Assembly: GCF_020532725.1 (NCBI RefSeq)
Contig: NZ_JAJAVC010000003.1
Coordinates: 248,001-312,000 of the forward strand
Direction: 5' to 3'
Origin: Methylobacillus arboreus
GTDB taxonomy: Bacteria > Pseudomonadota > Gammaproteobacteria > Burkholderiales > Methylophilaceae
Length of the DNA: 64,000 bases
In this document: positions 1-10,430 of the stretch, piece after piece
Numbering within the stretch: position 1 is the first letter of the stretch
How the letters are laid out: the number at the start of each line of letters is the position of its first letter
The notes under the pieces: generated by a model
Seen by the model: the letters and a program-made list of their open reading frames with translations, nothing else
What the model was told of the DNA's origin: nothing
Database searches by the model: none
Program-made: the position numbers and the translations under genes

Positions 1-463
1 CGCCAACCTCAAGGATGCCAATAGCACCGAGTTCAACCCCAATACCCCGCACCCCCTGGTTGGCCTGATCACCGAGTGGAAGAACGCCGACGGCAAGGTG
101 GAGCAGCGCAGCGAGGATTCCGACCTGGGCGGCACCATGCGCCTGGGCGCGCAAAAGTGTCCAATCGTGCCTGATACCAAGGCCTATGCCATTTACGGTG
201 CCGAAGTCAACGAGCGCCATCGTCACCGCTATGAGGTCAACAACAACTACGTTGGACAGCTTGAGAAGGCCGGCCTGGTTGTTTCAGCACGCACGCCTAC
301 CGAGCAGCTCTGTGAAATCATCGAGCTGCCTGCCGATGTGCATCCCTGGTTTGTCGCTTGCCAGTTCCACCCCGAGTTTACTTCCAACCCACGCAGCGGA
401 CACCCCTTGTTCAAGGCTTATATTGAGGCTGCCCTGGCAAACCAAGCGGCTAGAAAGGCATAA
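1..463 (+). CDS. pyrG: CTP synthase, C-terminal part (5' truncated by window edge)
   Basis: The open frame (codon phase starting at base 2) enters from the left edge and gives the last 153 residues of CTP synthase, which makes CTP from UTP and glutamine in the cytoplasm. What is visible is the C-terminal class I glutamine amidotransferase domain. The segment [16 protein letters not shown] carries the catalytic His and Glu and is highly characteristic of PyrG. The sequence stops at TAA 461-463, two bases before kdsA. The pyrG-kdsA-eno-ftsB order is a recurrent betaproteobacterial arrangement, so these genes are probably co-transcribed. The synthetase domain lies outside the window. Confidence 0.96.
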   Translation, partial: ANLKDANSTEFNPNTPHPLVGLITEWKNADGKVEQRSEDSDLGGTMRLGAQKCPIVPDTKAYAIYGAEVNERHRHRYEVNNNYVGQLEKAGLVVSARTPTEQLCEIIELPADVHPWFVACQFHPEFTSNPRSGHPLFKAYIEAALANQAARKA

Positions 464-465
464 CC

Positions 466-1305
466 ATGCAGCTTTGCGGTTTTGAGGTTGGCATCGACCA
501 ACCCTTGTTCCTGATTGCCGGCCCCTGTGTGATCGAGTCGCAGGAAATGGCGATCGAGACGGCTGGACAGTTGAAAGAGCTGACCACGGCCTTGGGCATC
601 AACTTCATCTACAAGTCATCCTATGACAAGGCCAACCGCAGTTCCAACAAGACCTTCCGCGGTTTTGGCATGGAAGAGGGCCTGAAGATCCTTGACGAAG
701 TGCGTCGCCAGATCGGCGTGCCTATCCTCACTGATGTGCATACTGAAGAGCAGGTGCCGCACGTGGCTGCGGTGGTGGATGTATTGCAGACGCCGGCATT
801 TCTCTGCCGCCAGACTGACTTCATCATCGCGTGTGCGAAATCCGGCAAGCCGGTGAATATCAAGAAGGGCCAGTTCCTGGCACCTGGCGATATGAAGCAG
901 GTAGTACAAAAGGCGAAAGAAGCCAACGGCGGCGCGGATACCATCATGGTGTGCGAGCGCGGCGCTTCTTTTGGCTACAATACGCTTGTATCGGATATGC
1001 GTGGACTCGCCATTATGCGCGAGACGAATTGCCCGGTGGTGTTCGATGCCACGCATTCGGTCCAGCAACCTGGCGGCCAGGGGGACAAGAGCGGCGGCCA
1101 GCGTGAGTTCGTGCCTGTGCTGGCGCGTGCCGCAGTAGCAAGCGGCGTGGCAGGGGTGTTCATGGAAACTCACCCAGACCCGGCCAAGGCGCTGTCCGAT
1201 GGACCGAACGCCTGGCCATTGTCCAAGATGAAGGCCTTGCTGGAAGTATTGGTCGACCTCGACCGCGTGGTGAAAAAAGCCGGGTTCATTGAACATACTG
1301 TGTAA
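466..1305 (+). CDS. kdsA: 3-deoxy-8-phosphooctulonate synthase
   Basis: 279 aa, full length for KdsA, which condenses phosphoenolpyruvate with arabinose 5-phosphate to KDO 8-phosphate for the lipopolysaccharide inner core. The N-terminus has IAGPCVIES, then KANRSS, DVHTEEQ, RQTDF and a late [12 protein letters not shown] segment, all typical of the DAHP/KDO-8-P synthase TIM barrel. The Cys in PCVIES replaces the Asn of the E. coli enzyme (GGMNVLES), which marks the metal-dependent class. ATG 466 lies two bases after the pyrG stop, so translation is probably coupled. The assignment is secure; the metal class is inferred from one residue. Confidence 0.97.
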   Translation: MQLCGFEVGIDQPLFLIAGPCVIESQEMAIETAGQLKELTTALGINFIYKSSYDKANRSSNKTFRGFGMEEGLKILDEVRRQIGVPILTDVHTEEQVPHVAAVVDVLQTPAFLCRQTDFIIACAKSGKPVNIKKGQFLAPGDMKQVVQKAKEANGGADTIMVCERGASFGYNTLVSDMRGLAIMRETNCPVVFDATHSVQQPGGQGDKSGGQREFVPVLARAAVASGVAGVFMETHPDPAKALSDGPNAWPLSKMKALLEVLVDLDRVVKKAGFIEHTV

Positions 1306-1344
1306 GCCGGAACAAAAAATCCAAATCTAAAATTGAGGAAATAA

Positions 1345-2954
<1,610 letters not shown>

Positions 2955-2974
2955 TATCGACGGTCAAGGGTCTG

Positions 2975-4423
2975 ATGAATCGATACAAACTCATTCTGAT
3001 GATTACCGTTATCCTGACCACAGGGTTCATGGCCGCTTCCCTGCTCAGCTATCATGTTTCCCGCAAGTCCATTCATCAGGCCATCATCGATACGACGCTG
3101 CCGCTGACATCCGACAATATCTATTCCGAAATACAGAAAGACCTGGTGCATCCCATCGTCGTCTCGTCCATGATGGCGTCGGATACCTTTTTGCGGGACT
3201 GGCTGATTAACGATGAGGCAGACCTGGAGCCTATCAGCCGCTATTTGCAAGAAATCCAGGATGATCATGGCTTTTTTGTCAGCTTCCTGGTTTCCGAAAA
3301 GACTAGTAATTATTATTCCGCGCAGGGAATACTGAGGCGGATCAATGTGCATGAAAACCGCGATGCCTGGTATTACCGGGTTCGCAGCCTCAAGCAGCCG
3401 TATGAGATCAATGTCGACCGCGACGTGATGAATGGGGATGCGTTGACCATCTTCGTCAACTACCGTGTTCTGGACTACGAAAAGAAATACCTGGGCGCGG
3501 TCGGGGTAGGACTGGATGTGGCCTCTGTCCTGTCGCTTATCTCACAATACCAAGAAAAATACCGGCGCCATGTCTATTTCGTCAATGAGCAAGGCCAAAT
3601 CATGCTGTCGGGTACTTCCGAACATCGGGATGGCAGCCATATCAAGCAGGCTCGCGGCCTGGGAAGGATTTTCCCGGGGATCGTGAACAATAACGGCGGC
3701 TCGTACGAATATACGCATGACGAAATACACCGCCTGATCAATGTCAGGTTCATTCCCGAGTTGAAATGGTATTTATTCGTTGAGCAGGAAACGCAAGAGG
3801 CAACCACGGATATCAGGCAGGCATTATATGCAAATATCCTATTGTCCCTGCTGGTTACCGGCCTGGTGGTCTTGTTGACGCACCTCGCCCTGAGGCATTA
3901 CCAGTCCGAGCTCGAGACCATGGCAGTGACCGATACTTTGACAGGACTTCCCAACAGGCGGGCGTTTGATATTGTCATGCCGCTGTTCCAGAATGAAAGC
4001 TCGCGCATGCGCAGCAATATCGCCTTCATTATACTGGACCTGGATCATTTCAAGGCCGTCAACGACCAATACGGCCACTTGGGTGGCGATCATGTGCTGG
4101 CTGTGACGGCCAAAACCATCAAAGGCTGCATGCGAGCGGCCGACTTTGTCTGCCGCTGGGGCGGCGAAGAGTTTCTCATTGTGGTCAAGGGATCTGATGA
4201 GGATGGCGCCTTATTGCTTGCTGAAAAAATCCGCCTGGCGATAGAGAGTGAAAATATCGACTATAAAAACCAGAATATCCATGTGACGGCCAGCCTCGGG
4301 GTGGCCTTGATCAGTGCAGAGGAAGAGCCCGAGCGTGGCATAGAGCGCGCCGATGCCGCCTTGTACGAGGCCAAGAGGGGTGGGCGTAACCGCGTCAACC
4401 TTGGCCATGCCAAGGAAGTTTAG
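2975..4423 (+). CDS. Membrane diguanylate cyclase with periplasmic sensor domain
   Basis: 482 aa. Transmembrane helices at about 6-28 and 286-308 enclose a periplasmic region of roughly 255 residues that looks like a Cache-type ligand-binding domain (DVMNGDALTIFVNYRV, GAVGVGLDV). The cytoplasmic end is a GGDEF domain (about 320-478) with an intact active site GGEEF at 396-400. An RxxD inhibitory site (RAAD, 387-390) sits exactly five residues upstream, so the enzyme should make cyclic di-GMP from GTP and be product-inhibited. ATG 2975 has an AAGGG ribosome binding site. It ends tail to tail with the thioredoxin-like gene, with a four-base overlap. The ligand is unknown. Confidence 0.92.
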   Translation: MNRYKLILMITVILTTGFMAASLLSYHVSRKSIHQAIIDTTLPLTSDNIYSEIQKDLVHPIVVSSMMASDTFLRDWLINDEADLEPISRYLQEIQDDHGFFVSFLVSEKTSNYYSAQGILRRINVHENRDAWYYRVRSLKQPYEINVDRDVMNGDALTIFVNYRVLDYEKKYLGAVGVGLDVASVLSLISQYQEKYRRHVYFVNEQGQIMLSGTSEHRDGSHIKQARGLGRIFPGIVNNNGGSYEYTHDEIHRLINVRFIPELKWYLFVEQETQEATTDIRQALYANILLSLLVTGLVVLLTHLALRHYQSELETMAVTDTLTGLPNRRAFDIVMPLFQNESSRMRSNIAFIILDLDHFKAVNDQYGHLGGDHVLAVTAKTIKGCMRAADFVCRWGGEEFLIVVKGSDEDGALLLAEKIRLAIESENIDYKNQNIHVTASLGVALISAEEEPERGIERADAALYEAKRGGRNRVNLGHAKEV

Positions 4424-4878
4424 CGGCAATCTTTTTCGATCCTGCCCAGGTCTTCTTTGGCAAGCGCGCCAAGCTTGCGAAAACAGATTTCTTCACGCCG
4501 GTCCAGCACGACGGTAAAGGGCAGGGCGCCTAATGTGTTTCCCGCCTTGCGCATGAGTCCCGCTACATTCAAGCCCGGCCTTAGCACGGTGGATTGCACC
4601 GGGTACTGCTCGATAAAGCGTTGTGCCAGTGCTGCGCTGTCGGTATTGACCAGCAGCACGCTCCAGTCAGGATGCGTGCGGGAAAATTGATCCAGCATCG
4701 GCAGTTCGGCGACGCATGGCGGGCAGTCGACACCCCAGAAGTTTACCAAAGCAGGTTTTGCTACCTCCCGTAAGGCTACGAAGCCGCTGCCGTCCAATGC
4801 CGGCAGCCGGAAATCCCAGCCCGGCTCGGCAGCCAGGTTGCTGCTGATCAATAAGAGGATAGGGCCCAGGATACGCAT
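4420..4878 (-). CDS. TlpA-like periplasmic thioredoxin-fold protein
   Basis: 152 aa. A short signal peptide (about 1-17, ending NLAA) precedes a thioredoxin fold of the TlpA/ResA type, with FWGVDCPPCVAELPML carrying a CPPC active site at 52-55 and the cis-Pro region LGALPFTVVLD. Such proteins reduce disulfides, or in some cases metal-bound cysteines, in the periplasm. The start lies three bases after the end of the TonB-dependent receptor gene, so the two are almost certainly one Fur-controlled operon. The receptor has a CxxC in its plug, which could be a redox partner. The physiological substrate is unknown. Confidence 0.85.
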   Translation of the reverse strand: MRILGPILLLISSNLAAEPGWDFRLPALDGSGFVALREVAKPALVNFWGVDCPPCVAELPMLDQFSRTHPDWSVLLVNTDSAALAQRFIEQYPVQSTVLRPGLNVAGLMRKAGNTLGALPFTVVLDRREEICFRKLGALAKEDLGRIEKDCR

Positions 4879-4881
4879 ATG

Positions 4882-7020
4882 TCAGAACGTAAACTTGAGC
4901 CCGGCATAAAGGTAGCGGCCACGGCCCGGACCCCATAAATGGGTGAAGTCCACATTGCCTGCGCCGTCTATCCAAAGAAAGTTCTCCTTGTTTATCTGCT
5001 GGTAATCGAACAGATTGTCCGCTCCGGCATAAAACGCCACGGTCTTGTTGATCTGGTATTCCGTGCGCACGTCTGTGGTGGCGTAGGACGGGCTGCGATC
5101 CAGCTTGCGGCTGCCATCAAAGTTGTAGCGCGGGTTGTTGGCGTAATCATAGAACTTGGCGAGATCGTGCGGGCCAGTCCAGTTGACGCGCAGGTAGGCC
5201 GTCCATGGGCCTTGTTCGTAATCCACGGTGAAGAAGGCGCGCGCCTTGGGACGCGAGAACACCAGCGTGCCGGGCGTGAAGTCGTAATGGAAGCGCTCTC
5301 CACCCACACTGACCACGGTGCTGGGAGTAAGTTGGTAGGAGAGATTGATATCCACTCCCTGAACTACGACCTTGTCGGGTGAGTTCTCGAACAAGGTAAC
5401 CGTTCCAGTGCCACCGGCAGGGTCAGCCACGCCTGGCGTCAAGATCGCCATGTCGTGGATGCGGTTGTAGTTATAGGAGCCAACGACAGCCAGCCGTTCA
5501 TCTGCATAGCTCAATGCATAGCTCAGGTTGTCGGATTTTTCCGGCTTGCTCAGCAGGCGGATGATGCGGATATCATCGAGGATGCCGTGATCCTGCTCGA
5601 AAAAGCTGGTGGGAGCGCGAAAGCCACGACCCACACTGAAGCGGCTCGCGATTTCATCGGTGTGGTGGTAGAGCAGGTTCAGCCGTGGCGAGATGATAGT
5701 GCCGAACACATTGTGGTCATCCGCACGTACCGAGGCGTTGAGCTCCAGCTTTTCTTCAAGAAATGTGCGGTAGGCCTGCAGGAACAGGGCAGGGGTGCGG
5801 TAACGGTAATTGTCCACGCCTCTTACGTATTCATCCTGCGCCGCCGAATAGCCATGGCTGCGCAGGTCTTCGTAGCGGTAGTTGAGGCCGCCGGTCAGCA
5901 GCCAGTCTGCCAGCGGAAACTGGTAAGAGGCTTCCAGGTAGTATTGCTGCTGTTTGGCCTTGTAGGTGGTGATTTCGTAAAAGCTGTCCTGCTTGTGTTC
6001 CGCCGCGCCCAATGCCAAGCGCAGTTTCCCTTCGCCTATCTGTTTTTCTGCCGAGGTTGTCAGTTGCACCCGGTCGGTGAAGATGATTTCAGACAGGCCT
6101 GCGCGGCCATCGTTATATGCGACAAAGCTGCCATCATCGGGTGCAAACCAGCCGTTGCTGACCGCCGAACCATGCCGCCCGCGACTGAAATCGAAAGGGT
6201 TGCCGCTCTGGTCAGCCTTGATGGCGCTGTAGCTTTTGCCCAGGGCGCCGCCGTTACGCTTTTCATCCACGATATCCAGCCGTCCGCGAACCTTGAAGCC
6301 GCCCAGGTCATCGGCAAACCAGCCTATGCCCAGCATCTTGCGGTCAAAACCGGTATATTCCGAAACGCCCTCGCCGCTTGCATCCACGGCATCATGCCGG
6401 TTCTGGCTGAAGGTGGCGGTCAATGCGCCGGTTTCCAATGCTTTTGCCAGATAACCTTCATACAGCCTAGAACCAAAGCTGCCTCCCTGGATACGTAGCT
6501 TGGCCGCATCCTCCTGGGGGCGTTTGCTGACGATATTCACCGAGCCAGCGAGCGCTTCCGGCGCAATCAGGCTGGCCCCGGCGCCACGCGCGACATCAAT
6601 GCGTTCTATGCCCCATACGCTGATGCTGTCCAGCCCATAGGCGGACGATACCGAAGAGTAGATGGGGATGCCGTCTATCATCAATGTGGTATAGCGGCCT
6701 GGCAGGTTGTTGAGCAATATGTTGCGCACGTTACAGATGGAACATTCCACTTGCACCGAAATGCCGGGCTGTTTTTCCAGTGCCTCGGTCAGATTGATGG
6801 CACCGGATTGCTCGATGCGGCGCTCGCTGATGGATTCGGTTTTGACAATGTCGTCGCGCAGGGCGCCGGGCCTGGTCGAGCCCTGGTTCGTGCGGCTCTT
6901 GATGGTGATAGGGGCCAGTTGTATCTGGGTATTTTCTTCCTCTGCCTGCAGGTTTGAGAGCGGAAGCAGGCCCAGGCAAAAGGTGGCGGGCCATGCAGCA
7001 TAGAGTTTAGTGAGCGTCAT
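4882..7020 (-). CDS. TonB-dependent outer membrane receptor with CxxC in plug
   Basis: 712 aa outer-membrane active transporter. A signal peptide (about 1-26, ending NLQA) is followed by a TonB-box-like stretch, a plug domain (about 55-170, with GAGASLIAPEALAGSVNIVSKRP) and a beta barrel ending in the terminal aromatic signature YAGLKFTF. The plug contains VECSICNVRNI with cysteines at 93 and 96, a feature of one receptor subfamily. A near-consensus Fur box lies about 40 bp upstream of the start, so an iron-linked substrate (siderophore, haem or similar metal complex) is likely. A thioredoxin-like protein is encoded directly downstream. The exact substrate cannot be named from the sequence. 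Confidence 0.93.
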   Translation of the reverse strand: MTLTKLYAAWPATFCLGLLPLSNLQAEEENTQIQLAPITIKSRTNQGSTRPGALRDDIVKTESISERRIEQSGAINLTEALEKQPGISVQVECSICNVRNILLNNLPGRYTTLMIDGIPIYSSVSSAYGLDSISVWGIERIDVARGAGASLIAPEALAGSVNIVSKRPQEDAAKLRIQGGSFGSRLYEGYLAKALETGALTATFSQNRHDAVDASGEGVSEYTGFDRKMLGIGWFADDLGGFKVRGRLDIVDEKRNGGALGKSYSAIKADQSGNPFDFSRGRHGSAVSNGWFAPDDGSFVAYNDGRAGLSEIIFTDRVQLTTSAEKQIGEGKLRLALGAAEHKQDSFYEITTYKAKQQQYYLEASYQFPLADWLLTGGLNYRYEDLRSHGYSAAQDEYVRGVDNYRYRTPALFLQAYRTFLEEKLELNASVRADDHNVFGTIISPRLNLLYHHTDEIASRFSVGRGFRAPTSFFEQDHGILDDIRIIRLLSKPEKSDNLSYALSYADERLAVVGSYNYNRIHDMAILTPGVADPAGGTGTVTLFENSPDKVVVQGVDINLSYQLTPSTVVSVGGERFHYDFTPGTLVFSRPKARAFFTVDYEQGPWTAYLRVNWTGPHDLAKFYDYANNPRYNFDGSRKLDRSPSYATTDVRTEYQINKTVAFYAGADNLFDYQQINKENFLWIDGAGNVDFTHLWGPGRGRYLYAGLKFTF

Positions 7021-7056
7021 TGGTATTCACCACAGATAAGATTAATAAGATATTTT

Positions 7057-7075
7057 GTAAATGATAATCATTATC
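7057..7075 (-). promoter_or_regulatory. Fur box upstream of the TonB-dependent receptor
   Basis: The 19-mer GTAAATGATAATCATTATC differs from the classical Fur consensus GATAATGATAATCATTATC at two positions and has the core inverted repeat. It sits about 37 bp upstream of the receptor start, where a Fur dimer would block the promoter when iron is plentiful. Confidence 0.85.
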
Positions 7076-7133
7076 TTTTATTAATGCAATACCTTGGTCA
7101 AGATATGGTCTTGTACTGAATCTTGCGTACAAT

Positions 7134-8138
7134 TTATTTTTCCAAGGCATAAGGCAGTGGCGTAATCGTCAGTGGTTTGTCCTGCCAGCTCAGAGTGCCA
7201 GCCTCTACACTTTCAAGCCGTAGCTCGGCAAGTATATCCTGGCCACCATTGGGATTAGGAGCGCTACGCACCACCTGGCCTGCCGCAGTACCACTAGCAT
7301 CCAGGATATCATCGCCTGCTGCCGGCGTAGTGTCGCTGCTGATATGGGCAAGGTGAGTGCGGCGTTTGACCTTGCCGAGATAATGGGTGCGCGCGACGAT
7401 TTCCTGGCCGGTGTAGCAGCCTTTCTTGAAGTTGATGCCGTTCAGCAGGTCAAGATTGACCATTTGCGGGACAAATGCTTCCTGCGTGGCGGCCACAATC
7501 TCGGGAATGCCTGCCTGGATTTCGCGCCAGTCCCAATCTGCCTTGTTGGCAGGGGTAAGATGCTGGCTCAATGCTGTCCAGAGCTCGGTTGCCTGTTGCG
7601 CCGGGACGATGATCTCGTAGCGTGGCAGGCCGCCAGGCAGGCGGATCAGGCTAATATTATTTTCCTGCACCAGTTGGTACTCGGCTGCCGGTATTGCTTT
7701 GAAAAAGGTGCTGAGCGCTGCTTCAGTCTTATTGCCCGCTACGCCGATGCGCACGGTTTCATCGCTGAGGTCGGTAACCACCACCTTGGAGCGCAGGACA
7801 TACATGCGCAGGCGCTTGGCGATGGCTTCTACCAGGCCGCGGTCAAATTGCAGGTAAAGCTTGCCGTTACTGGCGAAGGCAAAGAACAGCGTCAGCAGGC
7901 GGCCCTTGGGCGAGCAATAGCCAGAATAATGGCTGCTGGTGCCATCCAGCTTCTTAACATCATTGGTCACCTGGCCTTGCAGGAAAGTGACGACATCTTC
8001 TCCCTCCAGTGACAACAGGCCATAATGCGACAGGTCGGTAATGATGCTGTCTTCAGCCTGGACAGCATTGGGAAAGCGGATATTGCCATCCTGCACTTCA
8101 GCGCCTTGCGCGGACAAGAATTGGTGCCACGGACTCAT
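7134..8138 (-). CDS. ygfZ: YgfZ/GcvT-domain folate-binding protein
   Basis: 334 aa. The family signature KGCYTGQE is present at 239-246, and the N-terminal half has the aminomethyltransferase-like folate fold (LSLEGEDVVTFLQGQVTND). YgfZ is a cytoplasmic tetrahydrofolate-binding protein that supports assembly or repair of certain iron-sulfur enzymes. It is transcribed away from ygfX with only 17 bp between the start codons, so each gene's promoter must overlap the other's coding region, or one start is annotated too early. Confidence 0.93.
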   Translation of the reverse strand: MSPWHQFLSAQGAEVQDGNIRFPNAVQAEDSIITDLSHYGLLSLEGEDVVTFLQGQVTNDVKKLDGTSSHYSGYCSPKGRLLTLFFAFASNGKLYLQFDRGLVEAIAKRLRMYVLRSKVVVTDLSDETVRIGVAGNKTEAALSTFFKAIPAAEYQLVQENNISLIRLPGGLPRYEIIVPAQQATELWTALSQHLTPANKADWDWREIQAGIPEIVAATQEAFVPQMVNLDLLNGINFKKGCYTGQEIVARTHYLGKVKRRTHLAHISSDTTPAAGDDILDASGTAAGQVVRSAPNPNGGQDILAELRLESVEAGTLSWQDKPLTITPLPYALEK

Positions 8139-8155
8139 GAATCATCCTCTCATGA

Positions 8156-8635
8156 ATGAATAGTATGCAAAAAACTCAGTACCATTATAGCGTGAAGACA
8201 GCCACCCTGATTCTGGAGCCATCACGTTGGCTTGCATGCCTGTTTGTATTGATGGGCATGGTCGCAGGTTTTGCAATTATGTTGTTGCCCTGGCCCTGGT
8301 GGCTCAAGGCCATGCTGCTGCCATGCATTATTGCTGTTACCGCTTGGCATATCTGGCGCGATGCCAGGCGCAGGCATCCGGCTTCTCCCGTGATGATCGA
8401 GCTGAATCATGAAGGCAAGCTGTGGCTGACCATGCGTAACGATACCCGCCATACCGCTGAAGTGCGGAGCAGTAGCCTGGTCACCCCCAGCCTGACCGTG
8501 CTCAACCTCAAGCTGGATCATGGCAAAGCCACGTGCCTGATTGTGCCGGATTCTGTTGACCCGGATGAGTTTCGGCGTTTGCGCGTCTGGTTGCGCTGGG
8601 GTGTGCATGAGGATATGGATGGGAGCCGGGTCTGA
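8156..8635 (+). CDS. YgfX-like small membrane protein
   Basis: 159 aa. Two hydrophobic helices (about 26-42 and 47-63) are followed by a soluble domain of about 90 residues ending in a W-L-R-W-G motif. The layout (N-terminal LILEPSRWL, tandem helices, then a beta-rich domain with a late DPDEFRRLRVWLRW) and its position next to ygfZ match the YgfX/CptA family, described in enterobacteria as inner-membrane proteins linked to SdhE. No sdhE neighbour is visible here. ATG 8156 is used; ATG 8165 in the same frame is a possible alternative. The family call is probable, the function unproven. Confidence 0.62.
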   Translation: MNSMQKTQYHYSVKTATLILEPSRWLACLFVLMGMVAGFAIMLLPWPWWLKAMLLPCIIAVTAWHIWRDARRRHPASPVMIELNHEGKLWLTMRNDTRHTAEVRSSSLVTPSLTVLNLKLDHGKATCLIVPDSVDPDEFRRLRVWLRWGVHEDMDGSRV

Positions 8636-8650
8636 TCAGCATAGCAAATG

Positions 8651-8692
8651 TGCGGCGCAATGCTCGTTGGGTATTACGCGCTACGTGGGTGG
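8651..8692 (+). repeat. Short dispersed repeat, copy A
   Basis: This stretch contains TGCGGCGCAATGCTCGTTGG followed by a GC-rich imperfect palindrome. Related copies occur at 10921-10950 (inverted) and 11061-11092 (direct), all sharing TGCGG(C/T)GCAATGC. The three copies flank the hipBA/secreted-protein patch. Confidence 0.55.
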
Positions 8693-8715
8693 CTCACCAT
8701 CACTACTTTTCAATT

Positions 8716-8736
8716 TTTGATTGATAACCAATCAAA
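8716..8736. promoter_or_regulatory. Candidate HipB operator (inverted repeat)
   Basis: TTTGATTG and CAATCAAA form a perfect 8-bp inverted repeat separated by five bases, about 75 bp upstream of the hipB start. It lies in a very AT-rich stretch that also holds the palindrome CAATTAATTG (8743-8752). HipB-type antitoxins bind such repeats to repress their own operon; this role is inferred from position only. Confidence 0.45.
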
Positions 8737-8809
8737 TATATTCAATTAATTGCATATTTAAATAAAATCAATATAATAATTTTTATATGGTATTAAATTT
8801 AATTTATTG

Positions 8810-9154
8810 ATGTCAAAACGCTCAAACTCTATTCTAGGCACCCATGATGAAGTATTGGCTTCCCTGGCGTTGCTCGGCCAGAGAATACATGCGCATCGCG
8901 TTGCGCAAGGCTGGACAATCAAGGATATGGCTGAGCGTTTGTTTTGCTCGCAGAATACCTATCGCGCCATTGAGGCCGGCAAGCCCACTGCCAGTATCGG
9001 CATTATTGCCAATGTATTATGGCTGTTTGGTCAAATCGATTCTCTCAATCATCTTGCGCCTCTTCCCTATCCGGCAACGGCTGCCAAGCGCGTCAGAAAA
9101 CCAGGCAGCCAGGCTGCACCTGGCACTATCAGCGAAGACGAACGTGAGTTCTGA
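8810..9154 (+). CDS. hipB: HipB-like antitoxin / XRE-family regulator
   Basis: 114 aa with a helix-turn-helix of the XRE/Cro type at about residues 18-62 (GQRIHAHRVAQGWTIKDMAE, then SQNTYRAIEAGKPTASIGII). ATG 8810 is chosen over the in-frame TTG one codon upstream; no strong ribosome binding site is seen. The C-terminus is a basic, Pro/Ala-rich tail. It overlaps the following hipA-like gene by 11 bases, the usual antitoxin-toxin arrangement. It would neutralise the kinase and repress the operon from the AT-rich region upstream. The symbol denotes the family, not orthology to E. coli hipB. Confidence 0.83.
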   Translation: MSKRSNSILGTHDEVLASLALLGQRIHAHRVAQGWTIKDMAERLFCSQNTYRAIEAGKPTASIGIIANVLWLFGQIDSLNHLAPLPYPATAAKRVRKPGSQAAPGTISEDEREF

Positions 9155-10388
9155 GCACAAACTGTATGTGGGGCTTGCTACCGCTGCCAAGCAGCCGCCA
9201 GTGGCCGTTGGGTTGCTGAAGATGTTACGCCGCGGCAATATCGAATCGGGGGAATACGCCTATGGCAAACAATACCTTGCTTCGCCATCCGCCATTGCAC
9301 TCAACCATGACTATCTGCCTTTAACATCGGGGATATTACCATTGCCCGGGCAGCGTCTGCGTGATGGGGGCGTCTTGCCCCTGACATTTAAAGATGCATT
9401 ACCTGATAGCTGGGGGCGACGAGTGCTTGAAGCTCAGCATGGCGGTCCTCTGGATGATCTTGATGTACTGCTAATGACCAATGAGGACCGGGTAGGCGCC
9501 CTGGTGTTCAGTGAAGCACTGCCGATCTCACTCGAGCATGACGAAGCTGCTCTGGTATCACTGGAGGCACTAGCCGACTCCGTGAGAAGTCTTGAGCTTG
9601 GCATGGAAGTGCCCCCCCAGATGCGCAGGCTGCTGCACAGGGGCGGTACGCTGGGAGGTGCCCGACCCAAGGCAACCTTCATTCATGATCAACGTCGATG
9701 GATTGCCAAGTTCCCTTCAGCAGCAGACACACACGATGTTGAGTTGCTGGAAATCGGCCTGCTGAAACTGGCATCCATGTGTGGCATAGAGGTATCTCCT
9801 GCACACCTGGTACCCATTCCCCATGGGCATGCCATCCTCATCCAGCGCTTTGATCGCCATGGGGCAATCGGGCAAGAAAGCCGACAGCATTATCTGTCGG
9901 CTGCGGCGTTGCTGAATGTATCTTATGAGACTGGCCTGGGCAGCTATGAAGAATTTGCGCAAGTGATTCGCAGGCTATCCATCAATCCACGCGAAGATCT
10001 GCACCAACTCTATCGTAGAATGATATTCAATCTGGTGGTGGACAATACAGACGATCACGTCAAGAATCATGGCATGCTGCATGTCGGCCATGGGCAATAT
10101 CGCCTTGCTCCGGCATTCGATATCGAAATGCAACTCAGGAACCTCGGTTACCAGGAACTTGCCATCACACCCGGTCAACAGCACTCCAGCATTCGCCTGG
10201 CATTGGAAGTATCACCAGCCTTCGGCATCAATCAACAGGATGCCGCAACCATCATTCAAGAGATTGAAACTACCGTACAGCAGCATCTCACTTCGATCGC
10301 TGCATCCTTTGGCGCAACACCCGAATTTCAATCAACAATTGGGCAATGCCTGAAACGGCAGCGTGAGATTATTCATGGCGTGGTGTAG
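9144..10388 (+). CDS. hipA: HipA-like serine/threonine kinase toxin
   Basis: 414 aa, close to E. coli HipA (440). The GTG at 9144 is chosen because homology begins there (SSEHKLYVGLA) and it overlaps the hipB end; the open frame extends further upstream only as an out-of-frame shadow of hipB. Visible motifs are the Gly-rich GGTLGGARPK (167-176), LIQRFDR, the catalytic loop NTDDHVKN (301-308) and the metal-binding PAFD (Asp 326). All key kinase residues appear present. E. coli HipA phosphorylates glutamyl-tRNA synthetase and causes growth arrest; the target here is unknown. Confidence 0.88.
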   Translation: MSSEHKLYVGLATAAKQPPVAVGLLKMLRRGNIESGEYAYGKQYLASPSAIALNHDYLPLTSGILPLPGQRLRDGGVLPLTFKDALPDSWGRRVLEAQHGGPLDDLDVLLMTNEDRVGALVFSEALPISLEHDEAALVSLEALADSVRSLELGMEVPPQMRRLLHRGGTLGGARPKATFIHDQRRWIAKFPSAADTHDVELLEIGLLKLASMCGIEVSPAHLVPIPHGHAILIQRFDRHGAIGQESRQHYLSAAALLNVSYETGLGSYEEFAQVIRRLSINPREDLHQLYRRMIFNLVVDNTDDHVKNHGMLHVGHGQYRLAPAFDIEMQLRNLGYQELAITPGQQHSSIRLALEVSPAFGINQQDAATIIQEIETTVQQHLTSIAASFGATPEFQSTIGQCLKRQREIIHGVV

Positions 10389-10430
10389 GTTAGGATTACG
10401 TAATGTCAAGGACACACAATAGCTAAAACA

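Noticed and set aside
616-1296. Long minus-strand open frame opposite kdsA
   Set aside because: It is a shadow of a secure gene, with no recognisable protein features and no ribosome binding site.
5455-6498. Plus-strand 347-codon frame opposite the TonB-dependent receptor
   Set aside because: No domain or start signal is evident and the receptor on the other strand is complete.
8844-9143. N-terminal 100-codon extension of the hipA frame
   Set aside because: It overlaps hipB in another frame and reads as non-homologous sequence. Similarity to HipA begins at GTG 9144.
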